Shown: positions 7,215 to 16,774, numbered from the stretch's first letter. The stretch is 45,630 nucleotides of DNA from CAZUHK01 sp964620345 (GCA_964620345.1 CAZUHK010000007.1:1-45630), one strand, 5' to 3'. Notes: generated from the letters alone by a model not told the origin. A program made the numbers and translations.

Positions 7215-10093
7215 TCACTTCTGCGTCAGCACCAGCGCCCCGGTGAAATCATCGGGCACGCCCCGTTCGATGAACTCCCGGCAGGTGGCGCGGTACAACT
7301 CGGCGAGCTTGGTCGTGCCAAACTCGGCGGCCAGCGCTTGGGCGTGTCCGACGCAAGCGCCGAAGTCGCCGGCGACGTAGGCGTCGACCATCGCGGTCGT
7401 GAGTTTGGCCTTGCGGCGCTGTTGATCGTCGGCGGCGTCCCAGGTGCTCAGCAGTTCATGCACCAGCTCGGGGATGGTCGTGCCGACGACCTGGATGCGG
7501 CCGATGGGGCGGGTGAGCATGTGCGGCGCCACCAGCTCGCGGGCGCGATCGTTGATGAGGATTTGCGTGTCGAACTGCTTGTTGGCCGATTCGAGCCGCG
7601 CCGCGAGGTTGGCGGTGTTGCCGATGACGGTGTAGTCGCTGCGCTGCGGCGGGGCGCCGCAATCGCCGACGACGACGGGGCCGGTCGCGATGCCCACGCG
7701 CATGAACAGCCGCGGCAGGTCGGCGAAGCGCGGGTCTTGGTCGAACCGCTTCATCGCGCCGATGCACTCCAGCACGCTGGTGCAGGCGTTGAGCGTGTGC
7801 TGGTCGTCGTCCAGCGGGGCGTTCCAGAACGCCATGATGCCATCGCCCAGGTACTTGTTCACCGTGCCGCGATGGGTCATCAACCGGCGGGTCATCTCCG
7901 AGAGGTAGTCGTTGAGCAGGCCGATGGTGCGCTGCGTGCCGAGCTGTTCGGCGATGGTGGTGAACCCGGCGAGGTCGGAAAACATGATCGTCAGCTCGTG
8001 CTCGCCCTGCTTGATCAGCTTGGGGTTGGCCACGAGCAGGTCGACCAGATCGCGCGAGACGTAGTTCTTGAACTGCCGGGTGATGCGGGCCCGTTCGCGC
8101 TGTTCGATCACGAGGCGGTAGAACGTGATGCCCGCCCAGGCCAGCACGGCCGCGACCGTCGGCCCGGCGGCGGCGACCAGCAGGTTCATCCGATCCAGCA
8201 GCACCATGCCGCTGAACGCGAACCCGCCGGCGACCAGCGCGACGATCATCGCCAGCGCGCTGATCGGCGCGAATCGTGCCGCGATCAGCGTGGCCAACAG
8301 CCCCATCGCCACGGTGACCGCGAGATCGACCCATCGGTCGGCCCGGTCGATCAGGTGGCCGGTGAGGATCGCGTTGACCACCGCCGCGTGGACGACCACG
8401 CCCGGCGTGCGCCCGCCCACCGCGGTGGGCACGAAGTCGGCCAGCGAGCCGGTCGCGGTCCAGCCGATCATACAGATCGCGCCGTCGACCTGATCCCGCA
8501 GTTCCCGTTCGTACTCGGCCACGACCGCCGCGCCGCGCCGCGCGGCGGCGACGGCCTGTTCGTGATGCGCCAGGCCACGCTCGATCGTTTGCCTGAGTTG
8601 ACGTTCTTCTTCGCTGGGATTCTCCAGGCCCTGGAAGTCGGCCAGGACGAAGCGCGCGGTTTCGAGGATCGGCTTGCGCACCGCGGCCCGCTGCTGGGCC
8701 GTCGGCTCGGCATCGTCGGCCAGCAGGGCGGTGAGCCGCGCGGCTACATCGGCCGGGAACAGCCCGCCGATCAGATCGTGCGTGACGATGCCGGCCAGCG
8801 CCGCGTCCGCCGCGCGCCGGTTGTCGGCCACGTCCCGACGCAGATCATTCATCTCGACCAGCGGGCCGATCGGGAGGTGGTTGACCGGGCGCTGCATCCG
8901 CGGGTCCAGCAGGTTCTCCCACCGGTCGGCGGTTGTCGGCCAACTGATCAGCAGCCGACGCCGGGTGAACAGTTCCCAGCCGTCGCCCGGCCGGGCCTGG
9001 ATCATCGGCAGCACGAGCGGCGCGTTGCCGTCCGCGCCGGCCTCGGGGACGATCGTGCGGTCGGCCAGCACGCGGGTCCGTTCGATCGGCACGCCCAGAT
9101 ACCGGCAGGCGGTGATCAGCGCGAAGTGCGGCAGGCGTTTGCCCTCGTGCAGCACCCACAGCGGCAGCGAGCGGTTAACCCCGTCGGGGTCGGCTTCGTA
9201 ATCGACGGTCCCGATCGCGGCCGCGGCTTGGGCCAGCGGCGCGATGGGCACGGCCAGTTCCCAATCCCCGCCGCGCCGATCGGTATCGGGCAGACGCCGA
9301 CGCACCGCGGCAAGCGCCCGCTGTTGCGCAAGCTGCTGCTGAAGGATATTCAACGCCGGCGATTGACGCACCGTGTCCGGCAGGCCGGGCAGCAGCGCCG
9401 CCCGACACTCATCGAACGTCGGCAGGCGGCCCAGCTCGCGCCGCAGCGCGACGATCGCGCGACCCGCGGCCCTGGCGCGCAGCGTCGCGAGCGACCGATC
9501 GACCCGCCGCGCCGCTTCGGCGTCGAGATCGAGCCGCTCGCGAAGTTGATGGCCGGCAGATCCAGGTCGGCGGTGAGCGCCTCGACCACGCGCCGTGATA
9601 TCGGGTCGGCTTGATCGGTCGGGCCCGTGCGCACCGCCAGCACCACGTTGCCGTGGGCCGCGATGGCTCGAGCCAGCGCCCGGTCATCCTGGATCACCTC
9701 GGGGGAGCGGTCGGCCGGGTCTTGATCGTCGGCCAGCACCACGCGCGGCGGCTGGGGCTCGTCGAGCAGCAGATCGAATGCGATCACCTTCGCCCCGGCT
9801 CGGGTCAGTTCCGCCGTGACGTTCGCCAGGTACGTCCGCGGCCAGGGCCAGCGGCCGGTGCGGGCCAGCGAGGCGTCGTCGATATCGATGTGCACGATCG
9901 CCGGGCTTGGTCGGGGCGTGTGGTGCGCGAACCAGCGCGTCCGCTGATCGTGTGCCACACGCTCCAGCGGCGCCAGCCATCCCAGCCCCAGCGCCGCGGC
10001 GGTCAACGCCGTGGTTACCACGCCCATCAACGCATTGCGCATGGTGCGGGCGGCCATGGCTTGGCGCGACGATCCGTTGCCGCTTGCGATCAT
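7215..10093 (-). CDS. CHASE2-domain adenylate cyclase (class III), frameshifted in this sequence
   Basis: Membrane-bound class III nucleotide cyclase of about 957 aa once a 1-nt frame break near 9538-9542 is bridged. Order: TM helix (about 14-35), extracytoplasmic CHASE2 sensor (AIVHIDIDDASLARTGRWPW at its start, to about 580), two to three TM helices (about 585-665), then the catalytic domain (about 700-880). Catalytic motifs are FSDLAGFT (metal Asp), KYLGDGIMAFW (second Asp and purine-contacting Lys), GIATGPVVVGDCG and DYTVIGNTANLAARLE (transition-state Asn and Arg). Lys plus Asp at the purine sites favour ATP, so cAMP is the likely product. The upstream part ends ...AINFA in one frame; the downstream part resumes ERLDLDAEAARR in the -1 frame. 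A -10-like TAGGAT (10102-10107) sits 8 nt before the ATG at 10093. It lies downstream of a FecR gene, a common CHASE2 neighbour. Confidence 0.85.
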
Positions 10094-10152
10094 GGCCAGC
10101 CATCCTACCGCTGCGGCGCCAAACCGGCGACAACGCGAGTGCGGCGCGCGGC

Positions 10153-10178
10153 AAAACGCACCGGTCGGGCCGGTGCGT
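10153..10178 (-). terminator. probable intrinsic terminator after the FecR gene
   Basis: A perfect 9-bp stem ACGCACCGG/CCGGTGCGT (10156-10164 with 10170-10178, 5-nt loop) reads on the minus strand into TTTT (10153-10156). It lies 41 nt beyond the FecR stop and 60 nt before the cyclase start, so the cyclase may have its own promoter. The T run is short. Confidence 0.6.
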
Positions 10179-10218
10179 GGGTGGGTGGCGAAGCGGATGG
10201 GCGGGCTTGGCCGGTTGC

Positions 10219-11031
10219 TTACTGGTCGCCGCCGTCGGGCGCGGCCTCGATGCTGTCCTGGAAGAACTGCCTCATGGTGTCGCGCCGGCTGTTGTTGCCG
10301 TCGAAGGCGTCGAGGTTGGGCGTGTCGCCGCCGGAGCCGTTGCCGTTGCCATCGCCCAGGTTGGTGTTTTCGCCGTCGAAGTTGGTGTTTTCGCGGTTGT
10401 TGGTTTCGGGCTTGCGGGAGTCGTTGCCGCCGTCGCCGGAGTTCTGGCCGCCGATGGTGTTGTAGTTCCTGCCGGTGTTGTGGTCGTCGAAGCCAGCGTT
10501 GCCGTTGTTGAGTTTGAGCTGCGACAGCTCGTCGCAGATGAACGTGCCATCGGTGCCTTTGACGGCCATGGTGCCGGTGGGCGAGGCGATCTTGAAGTCG
10601 TTGGCGAAGCCCACGTGCTTGACGTGGAAGTCGACCTTGCCACGGGCGACGCCCAGCAGCGTGCGGATGGTCTGGCCATCCTGCTCGAGCCGGCCGATGG
10701 TCATCAGTGTCAACCGGTCCACGGCGATGTCGGCGTTGGGCCCGAGCGCCATTTCGACGCGGCCGCGCAGGCCGGTCTTGATCTGCCCGCCGGCAGCGAG
10801 CGTGACACCGGCCTCGGCGGGCTTCCACTGGGCCTGCTCGTTCTCGCGGTAGAAGGCCGTTCCATCCACACTGGTGACAGACGCGGTCATCGCCGGGGCA
10901 TTGGCCTCAGCCGGCTGGGCCATATCCCCCGAGCCGCCCCCGGCTTCCTGGGCACTCACGCCCGCCGGCGCGGCCAGCAGAATGGCGGTTAACATCAGAA
11001 TTTTCAGCACGTTAGGTGTTGCGGTCTTCAT
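10219..11031 (-). CDS. FecR-domain exported protein with Asn/Gly-rich tail
   Basis: The 270-aa protein has an N-terminal signal peptide (residues 1-28, ending VSAQ). The FecR domain is at about 48-155: SVTSVDGTAFYRENEQAQWKPAEAGVTL, AGGQIKTGLRGRVEMALGPNADIAVDRLTLMTIG, and a FHV...FKIASPTGTMAVKGTDGTF strand pair typical of stand-alone FecR proteins. Residues 165-250 are low complexity, dominated by N, G, D and T. FecR domains are periplasmic and often pass envelope signals or bind surface polymers; the ligand is unknown. Its start overlaps the lipoprotein stop as ATGA (11028-11031), so the two are coupled. Confidence 0.85.
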   Translation of the reverse strand: MKTATPNVLKILMLTAILLAAPAGVSAQEAGGGSGDMAQPAEANAPAMTASVTSVDGTAFYRENEQAQWKPAEAGVTLAAGGQIKTGLRGRVEMALGPNADIAVDRLTLMTIGRLEQDGQTIRTLLGVARGKVDFHVKHVGFANDFKIASPTGTMAVKGTDGTFICDELSQLKLNNGNAGFDDHNTGRNYNTIGGQNSGDGGNDSRKPETNNRENTNFDGENTNLGDGNGNGSGGDTPNLDAFDGNNSRRDTMRQFFQDSIEAAPDGGDQ

Positions 11032-11573
11032 GGGACCCTCCCGTCAAAGTCTTGGGCTCGGCCGACTATCCCCACAAACTGGATGCCGGACATCCCCTGC
11101 TGCGGGGTGCTGGGTCTCATGATACGCAGGTAAATCAGCTCGCGCAGGGCGTAGCGGGGATGGGGGCCGAGCATCCGCATGGTGATCCCGCCTTTGATGT
11201 CGAGTATGCCCGCGATGACCTGGGCGGCGGTGCCGCGGGTCGCGGCCTGGTCAGCCGGGGCGTCGAAGCCCTTGCTCAGCAGGCCCTGGTCCTTGAGCCA
11301 GGCGACGCGTTCATCGTAGCTGTCCAACGGGTCGTGGCCTTGGGCCAGCTCGACCAGGCCATGCACCATATCGTTGTTGGTCAGGACCGGCTGCTCAGCC
11401 AGGCCGTGCCAGAAGTCGACCTCCGCCTGGCCGTCGGCAGGGTCGTAGTCGGTGATCAGCGGGCTGGCGCGGTGGGTGGCTTCACATCCGGTGCACAGCC
11501 ATGCGGTCAGCATCGCCACCGCGGCCAGGCCAAGCGATCGAGTCGTGCGCGTGCTCAGGTGCATCGGGGCCAT
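11028..11573 (-). CDS. probable lipoprotein of unknown function
   Basis: The 181-aa product has an N-terminal hydrophobic segment ending in the lipobox-like LCTGC (Cys near residue 29), suggesting lipid attachment and an envelope location. The mature part has a helical look: VDFWHGLAEQPVLTNNDMVHGLVELAQGHDP, then DERVAWLKDQGLL and ATRGTAAQVIAGILDIKGGITMRMLGPHPRYALRELIYLRIM. I do not recognise a named domain. It starts 3 nt after the barrel gene stop and overlaps the FecR start by 4 nt, so barrel, lipoprotein and FecR form one tight operon and probably one assembly. ATG 11573 or 11564 could be the start. Confidence 0.75.
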   Translation of the reverse strand: MAPMHLSTRTTRSLGLAAVAMLTAWLCTGCEATHRASPLITDYDPADGQAEVDFWHGLAEQPVLTNNDMVHGLVELAQGHDPLDSYDERVAWLKDQGLLSKGFDAPADQAATRGTAAQVIAGILDIKGGITMRMLGPHPRYALRELIYLRIMRPSTPQQGMSGIQFVGIVGRAQDFDGRVP

Positions 11574-11576
11574 CCG

Positions 11577-13070
11577 TTAGAACGAGTAGGTCACGCCGGA
11601 GTAGAAAAAGTGCCGCGCGTCGCCGTCGTCGGCGATCGCGGCACCGGGAAAGAACACGCCGTAGCGAGCGAACACCGCCAGGTCGCTGGTCAAGCGCCAG
11701 TTGACGTAGCCGTCGATCTCCCAGCCCAGGAAGCTGTCCTGCGAGGTCGGCTCGTCCAGCGGGGCCTGGGGATCGCTCTTGAAAAAGAAAAACCCATCGG
11801 CGCCGATCTGGAATCGTCGGAAGAGGTTGTCGTCCAGCGAACGCAGCGGATAGGTCGATCCGCCCAGCCGCACCATCGTGAGATTGCTCAGCGGCGCCGC
11901 GTACGCCAGGCCGGTGTTGGCAAAGCCCAACGAGTTGAAGGCGTTGTCATCGGTGCCGGTGGTGTTTCCGCCGAAGGTGTTGGAGGTGTCCAGCGCCCGG
12001 TCGTCGTCGCCGGTGGTGTAGATCGCTTCGACCTCGATGCGAGAGAACTGTTCATCGAAGAAGTCGTACCGCAGCAGGCCGCGAGCCGCCCAGGCCTCGA
12101 TGTCTTCTTCGGTCTGCGGGATGGCCGGCAGCACGAAGGGGGGCACGGGGTTGCTCAGGTTCTCACCGGTCTGATAGATGCCTTCGATCTCGTAGGAAAG
12201 TTTGGGCGTGATGCTGCCCGTGGAGCCGATCGCCCAGTACTCGCTGTCGTAGTGGAAGCGTGTGGGAAAGGCGAAGCCGGGCGCGGCGGGGATGATGAAG
12301 AAGTCTTGATCGTTGCGGTCGCGTTGGATCAGCGTGTAGAAGTAGGGCCGATGGTTTTCGATGGCGGTGAGGGTGATTCGCCCGCCGATGTAGTCGCGTT
12401 TGGTGTCGCCGTCGAAGCTGGGTCGGGACGCATCGAAGTCGACCACGGTCGACGCCGGCGTCGTGCCGACCAGGCCCTCGAGCTCGAACCAGTCGTCGAA
12501 CTCGAACCACACCCGCGCCGCATAAAGCTGATCGCTGAACGCCAGGCCGCTGGCCCAATGCACGTACTGTCGGCCGACCTGCAGGCGGAGGTTGTGTTTG
12601 GAGTAGCGGCCCTGGTAGGCCTCGATCGCGCGGCGCAGGTCGAACTTGTACCAGTACCGGTCGGACAGGGGATCGACCAGGCCGTCGCCGGTGTCGTCGA
12701 ACGAGTCGCCGTCTTCGAAGTCCTGGTAGGTGAATCGAAGCCGGCCGAACGCCTCGTGTGCGCCGCCGTCGATGTTGGCGTAGGCGAAGGCCTGCACGTC
12801 GGTCTGGCGGAGGATGCGGGTGCGCTGCTGGGTGTCGTCAACGGCGAGGAAGCCGAACGTCGCGACCACACCGTAGTCGATCAGCGCACGCTCGCCGATG
12901 CTCAGTTCGGGGTTGACCCGCATCAACGACTGCTGCTCGATCTGCCGCAACTGCCGCTGGAGGCGCTGGGTGAGATCGGCGTCGGCCTGGGCGACGGCGC
13001 GCGACGCGGTGCAGGCCAGCAGCACGCCGGCCGCGATGAAACTCAATGCTCGAAGTCGATGATGTTGCAC
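11577..13070 (-). CDS. outer-membrane beta-barrel protein (alginate-export/porin-like)
   Basis: The 497-aa protein has a signal peptide (residues 1-28, ending AVAQA), a short coiled Gln-rich segment (TQRLQRQLRQIEQQSL) and then a long series of alternating strands with aromatic belts. It ends in the outer-membrane insertion signature GVTYSF (C-terminal Phe). Segments such as LRRAIEAYQGRYSKHNLRLQVGRQYVHWASGLAF and ITPKLSYEIEGIYQTGEN resemble alginate-export family barrels (about 18 strands), but the substrate is not evident. The start appears to be GTG at 13070 with a GGGGCGG element upstream. It is first gene of the barrel-lipoprotein-FecR operon. Confidence 0.8.
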   Translation of the reverse strand: MQHHRLRALSFIAAGVLLACTASRAVAQADADLTQRLQRQLRQIEQQSLMRVNPELSIGERALIDYGVVATFGFLAVDDTQQRTRILRQTDVQAFAYANIDGGAHEAFGRLRFTYQDFEDGDSFDDTGDGLVDPLSDRYWYKFDLRRAIEAYQGRYSKHNLRLQVGRQYVHWASGLAFSDQLYAARVWFEFDDWFELEGLVGTTPASTVVDFDASRPSFDGDTKRDYIGGRITLTAIENHRPYFYTLIQRDRNDQDFFIIPAAPGFAFPTRFHYDSEYWAIGSTGSITPKLSYEIEGIYQTGENLSNPVPPFVLPAIPQTEEDIEAWAARGLLRYDFFDEQFSRIEVEAIYTTGDDDRALDTSNTFGGNTTGTDDNAFNSLGFANTGLAYAAPLSNLTMVRLGGSTYPLRSLDDNLFRRFQIGADGFFFFKSDPQAPLDEPTSQDSFLGWEIDGYVNWRLTSDLAVFARYGVFFPGAAIADDGDARHFFYSGVTYSF

Positions 13071-13215
13071 GATGGCTCACCGCCCCTTGAAAACAAGGCA
13101 CGTAGTCTACCCAAATGCCGCTGCACTTGGCAATACGTCGGCAAGGGCGTGCCGCGGGCGTGACGAATCGGGTAACCTGCGGCGTCCGCGCGTTCTTCAC
13201 CGACGGAGCCGGCCG

Positions 13216-14292
13216 ATGCCCCAGCCCCAGCCCGATGCCCTCAAGCCGCTGCTCGCCCGCCTCGCCCAGGGCCGCGCCCTCGACGCCGAACAGGCCCGCG
13301 CCGCGTTCGAACTGGTCATGACCGGCCAGGCCACCGACGCCCAGATCGGCGCGATGCTCACCGCCATGCAACTGCGTCCGGGCGGGCCGGGCATCGAGGA
13401 GATCACCGGCGCCGCGCGGGTGATGCGACAGCACGCGGCGAAGGTCGATGTGCCCGCCGGGCTGGATGTGGTCGACACCTGCGGCACCGGGGGCGATCAC
13501 ACCGGCACGTTCAACATCTCCACCGCCGCGGCGATCGTCGCCGCCGGCGCCGGCGCGGCCATCGCCAAGCACGGCAACCGCTCGGTCACCAGCAAGTCCG
13601 GCTCGTCGCAGGTGCTCGAAGCGCTGGGCGTCAAGCTCGATGTCAGCGGCCCCACGCTCACCCGTTGCCTGGTCGAGGCCGGCATCTGCTTCTGCTTCGC
13701 CCCGGCCCATCACCCGGCGATGAAGCACGCGATCGGCCCGCGAAAAGAACTGGGCTTCCGCACCATCTTCAACGTGCTGGGGCCGCTGACCAACCCCGCC
13801 GGCGCCCGACGACAGATCATGGGCGTGTACGACGATGCGCTGACCGAGCCGATCGCTCACGTACTGCGCGAGCTGGGCGCGGTGCATGCGATGGTCGTAC
13901 ACGGCAAGTCGCTGGCGACGCCCGATCGCACCGAGGGCGGCATGGGCCTGGATGAGATCACCACCACCGGCCCGACGCGCATGACCGTGGTCAAAGACGG
14001 GCGGATCGAGACGACCGAGCTGCACCCGGCGGACCTGGACCTGCCGACCGCGTCGGTCGCGGCCCTGCGGTGCGATGGCATTGAGGAATCCGCGACGATC
14101 ATCCGCGCGGTGCTGGCCGGCCAGCCGGGCGCGGCGCGCGACATCGTCTGCCTCAACGCCGCGGCCGCGCTGCTGGTCGCCGACCTCGCCACGGACCTGC
14201 CCCAAGGCCTGGCCAAGGCCCAGGCGGCGATCGACGAAGGCCGGGCCAAAGCGGCGCTCGATAAGCTTATCGAGGTCACCAACGCAAGCTGA
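13216..14292 (+). CDS. trpD: anthranilate phosphoribosyltransferase
   Basis: Second step of tryptophan synthesis: transfers the PRPP ribose phosphate to anthranilate. All hallmarks are present: DTCGTGGDHTGTFNISTAAA (PRPP binding), KHGNRSVTSKSGSSQVLEALG, FCFAPAHHPAMKH, RKELGFRTIFNVLGPLTNPA and VHGKS with DEITTTGPT. 358 aa is normal. The frame is open further upstream, but the ATG at 13216 matches the family start. No other trp genes are adjacent, so trpD stands alone here. Confidence 0.97.
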   Translation: MPQPQPDALKPLLARLAQGRALDAEQARAAFELVMTGQATDAQIGAMLTAMQLRPGGPGIEEITGAARVMRQHAAKVDVPAGLDVVDTCGTGGDHTGTFNISTAAAIVAAGAGAAIAKHGNRSVTSKSGSSQVLEALGVKLDVSGPTLTRCLVEAGICFCFAPAHHPAMKHAIGPRKELGFRTIFNVLGPLTNPAGARRQIMGVYDDALTEPIAHVLRELGAVHAMVVHGKSLATPDRTEGGMGLDEITTTGPTRMTVVKDGRIETTELHPADLDLPTASVAALRCDGIEESATIIRAVLAGQPGAARDIVCLNAAAALLVADLATDLPQGLAKAQAAIDEGRAKAALDKLIEVTNAS

Positions 14293-14323
14293 TCGCGCAC
14301 CGGCTGGGCGCGCCGCGCCCGGG

Positions 14324-14602
14324 TCACGCCGCGTCGTGGATTGCCTTGGCTTCGTATTCGGGGAACATGATGATCGCCGGATGCACGTCGAACGCGCCGG
14401 CCAATTGCTCGGCCCGCCGCTTGCCGATGTCGATGCGGTCGTTCTCCAGCATGCTGATGTTCGTGCTGCTCACGCCCGATTGGCGCGCTAATTCGGCCTG
14501 CGTCCAGCCCTTCAACTCTCGCAACATGCGAACCACCTCGCCCGTGCTCACGTGAGCGTGGGCTTGGGCATTTGCGAACTCGTTCGATCGGGGTCTGGCC
14601 AT
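14324..14602 (-). CDS. HigA-like antitoxin, XRE-family HTH protein
   Basis: The 92-aa protein has one helix-turn-helix of the Cro/C1 type (about residues 20-75: EVVRMLRELKGWTQAELARQSGVSSTNISMLENDRIDIGKRRAEQLAGAF). It follows the toxin-like gene by 9 nt on the same strand, the toxin-first order of higBA modules. It probably neutralises the toxin and represses the shared promoter at 14893-14921. A chromosomal regulator unrelated to the toxin is possible but unlikely given the spacing. Confidence 0.85.
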   Translation of the reverse strand: MARPRSNEFANAQAHAHVSTGEVVRMLRELKGWTQAELARQSGVSSTNISMLENDRIDIGKRRAEQLAGAFDVHPAIIMFPEYEAKAIHDAA

Positions 14603-14611
14603 TGGACAGTC

Positions 14612-14884
14612 TCAATACTTGTGCTGCGTGATCTCCAGGACAAACACGGTCACGGTCTGTCGTTCAAGACGGTAGATGACTCGGTACTGCTGATTCAGCC
14701 GGGAACTACGTTGACCTTTGCGGCGGCCCTTGAGTGCTTCATCGTTGAAGCCGGTAAACTGTCGCAGCTTCTCGGGCCCGTGGCGGAAGACCAGCCGTTT
14801 CCAAAGCTCGTACTTTTTTAGAACCGATGGCGGCGCCGTCTTGCAGGCCTTGGACACGCTGCGATGCTCCCGGATCAACCACAT
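14612..14884 (-). CDS. HigB/RelE-superfamily toxin
   Basis: The small basic protein (90 aa from ATG 14884; a TTG at 14896 would add 4 residues) has the RelE/ParE-fold C-terminal pattern: LKGRRKGQRSSRLNQQYRVIYRLERQTVTVFVLEITQHKY, where paired Arg and Tyr/His residues serve as the mRNA-cleaving site in HigB and RelE toxins. An N-terminal helical part has ELWKRLVFRHGPEKLRQFTGFNDEAL. The likely role is ribosome-dependent mRNA interferase. It is lower in GC than its neighbours, which fits horizontal acquisition. Confidence 0.82.
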   Translation of the reverse strand: MWLIREHRSVSKACKTAPPSVLKKYELWKRLVFRHGPEKLRQFTGFNDEALKGRRKGQRSSRLNQQYRVIYRLERQTVTVFVLEITQHKY

Positions 14885-14892
14885 TCTTAATA

Positions 14893-14921
14893 TCAATAGG
14901 TTATCGAATGCAAGAAGTCAA
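14893..14921 (-). promoter_or_regulatory. promoter of the toxin-antitoxin operon
   Basis: On the minus strand TTGACT (14916-14921), a 17-nt spacer and TATTGA (14893-14898) lie 8 nt before the toxin ATG. The transcript would be essentially leaderless. The stretch is AT-rich compared with its surroundings. Confidence 0.6.
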
Positions 14922-15072
14922 CAGGTCGGCCTGCTTGCGGTCGTGCTCGCTGTCGCGTGCGTGCACGGTTCGCCCGGGCACCACCGTGGGGCGTAATGAC
15001 CCAAGGGCCGTGGCCCCGTGCACGGCTCTGTGCCCGTGGGGACGGGCGGCGATTCGGCACCGCCGCCGATCT

Positions 15073-16587
15073 TCACCCCGCGTACAACGGCCGCAGCTTG
15101 CCCCCGAGGTGGCGCATCAGCGGCTGGGCGCTGACGGGCTGGCCGGTGACGTGCTCGCAAAGTTCGTCGCTGCTGTAGGTGTGGCCCAAGGCGTGGATGT
15201 GCTCGTTCAGCCAGCGGCGCAGCGGCGTGAACTCGCCCGCGGCCACCATCGCCGGCACGTCGCCCAGCGCTTCGCACGCGGCCTCAAAAAACTGCGCGGC
15301 GTAGAGGTTGCCCATCGTGTACGTCGGGAAGTATCCGATCGAGCCGGTCGACCAGTGAAGATCCTGCAAGCACCCGCGCCGGTCGTCGGGCACGTCGACG
15401 TCGAGATACGCCGCGTACCGCCGGTTCCACTCCGCCGGCACGTCGGCGGCGCCCAGCTCACCGCGCATCATCAGCCGCTCCAGCTCGAAGCGAATCATGA
15501 TGTGCAGGTTGTACGTCGCTTCGTCGGCCTCGACGCGGATCAGCGAGCGCTGCACCCGGTTGGCCGAGGCGAACGCATCGGCCGCGGTCAGCCCGTCGAA
15601 CGCCTCGCCGAAAAACCCGCGCAGGTGCGGGAAGCACCACGTCCAGAATTCGCGCGATCGGCCGACCTGGTTTTCCCACAGGCGGCTCTGGCTTTCGTGG
15701 ATCGACAGGCCCACGGGCGAGCCGGCCGGCTGGTTGATCCGGTCGGCCGGCAGGCCCTGGTTGTACATGCCGTGGCCCGACTCGTGCATCGTGCTGCTGA
15801 GCGCATCGGTGAGAAAGTCGTCGTGGAAGCGCGTGGTCAATCGCACGTCGCCGGGGTGTGAACCGGAGCAGAACGGATGCACCGCCGTGTCGATGCGGCC
15901 GCGCTCGAAGTCGAAGCCGCACCGCCCGACGACCCATCGAACAAACCGCATCTGTTGATCGGCCGGCGCCTTCACGCGGTCGAAAGCATCGCCGGGCGCG
16001 CGGCCGGTCGCCAGCAGTTCATCGACCAGCGCGACCAGTTGCTTGCGCAGCGGCGTGAACACCGCCGAGACGGTCGCCGCGGTCATGCCCGCCTCGAACC
16101 CATCGGCCAGCGCGTCCCACGGCTCGCCGTCGTCGGCCCAGCCCAAGCAGCGGGCGCGCTCGATGTTCAGCTCGATGATGCGGGCCAGGTGCGGCTCGAA
16201 CGTCGGGTAATCGTTGTGCCGCCGCGCTTCGACCCACGCCTCCTGCGCAGTGGAAGTCGCGCGGGCGAACGCGGCGACGAGCGTGGCCGGCAGCTTCGTC
16301 GCGCGGTCGTATGCCCGGCGGATCTCCCGCAGGTTCACCGCGCTCAGCGAAGTCGGGTCGGCGGTGAGCGAGCCGTCCTGTTCGCATTCACCCAGCCAGT
16401 CGCCGACGCGCCGGTCGGTCACCCTCTCGTGGGTCAGCTCGGCCATTAGGGCCTGCTGGTCGGCCCGGTGGTCGGCGCCGCCGGGGGGCATCATCGTCCG
16501 CTGGTCCCACCCCAGCAGCCCGCGCACCGAGCCCAGCACGCTCAGCCGTTGCCAGTGATCGATCAGTTGTTCGTACGTGGTGGTCAT
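15073..16587 (-). CDS. M32-family metallocarboxypeptidase (thermostable carboxypeptidase Taq type)
   Basis: A 504-aa cytosolic zinc carboxypeptidase that trims C-terminal residues. Signatures: N-terminal LLGWDQRTMMPPGGADHRADQ, TAVHPFCSGSHPGDVRLTTRF, the zinc motif HESGH in STMHESGHGMYNQGLP, IHESQSRLWENQVGRS (downstream Glu ligand), IRFELER, and a C-terminal GYFPTYTMGNLYAAQFF. Length matches the family. The start ATG 16587 has a -10-like TACACT (16595-16600) 7 nt upstream and no ribosome-binding site, suggesting a leaderless mRNA. It stands alone on this strand. Confidence 0.95.
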   Translation of the reverse strand: MTTTYEQLIDHWQRLSVLGSVRGLLGWDQRTMMPPGGADHRADQQALMAELTHERVTDRRVGDWLGECEQDGSLTADPTSLSAVNLREIRRAYDRATKLPATLVAAFARATSTAQEAWVEARRHNDYPTFEPHLARIIELNIERARCLGWADDGEPWDALADGFEAGMTAATVSAVFTPLRKQLVALVDELLATGRAPGDAFDRVKAPADQQMRFVRWVVGRCGFDFERGRIDTAVHPFCSGSHPGDVRLTTRFHDDFLTDALSSTMHESGHGMYNQGLPADRINQPAGSPVGLSIHESQSRLWENQVGRSREFWTWCFPHLRGFFGEAFDGLTAADAFASANRVQRSLIRVEADEATYNLHIMIRFELERLMMRGELGAADVPAEWNRRYAAYLDVDVPDDRRGCLQDLHWSTGSIGYFPTYTMGNLYAAQFFEAACEALGDVPAMVAAGEFTPLRRWLNEHIHALGHTYSSDELCEHVTGQPVSAQPLMRHLGGKLRPLYAG

Positions 16588-16774
16588 GGCCGAGAGTGTA
16601 AGGCCCCTGTGCGCGGGCCGCAGCTATCGGACGCCTCGTGTTCGCTTTGTGCCGGCTGCGCCGGTTGTCCCGCAGGGCGTGCGCGGCGCGATCGAAAACG
16701 TGTTCGCTGAATCAAGTGCCCCCCGCGCCGGGCCGATGCGTTCAGTGTCAACCGGCGGGGCGGAGCAGAGAAGC

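Noticed and set aside
9530..9550. Programmed frameshift in the cyclase gene
   Set aside because: I see no clear slippery heptamer with a downstream stimulator; a base loss explains it more simply.
7116..9614. 832-aa open frame on the plus strand opposite the cyclase
   Set aside because: It is antisense to a gene with clear catalytic motifs, and the translation (DQ/RH-rich) has no domain; typical of high-GC shadow frames.
11016..13163. 715-aa plus-strand open frame opposite the barrel and lipoprotein genes
   Set aside because: Composition is V/G/D/R-biased without motifs, and the minus-strand genes have signal peptides and a barrel C-terminus.
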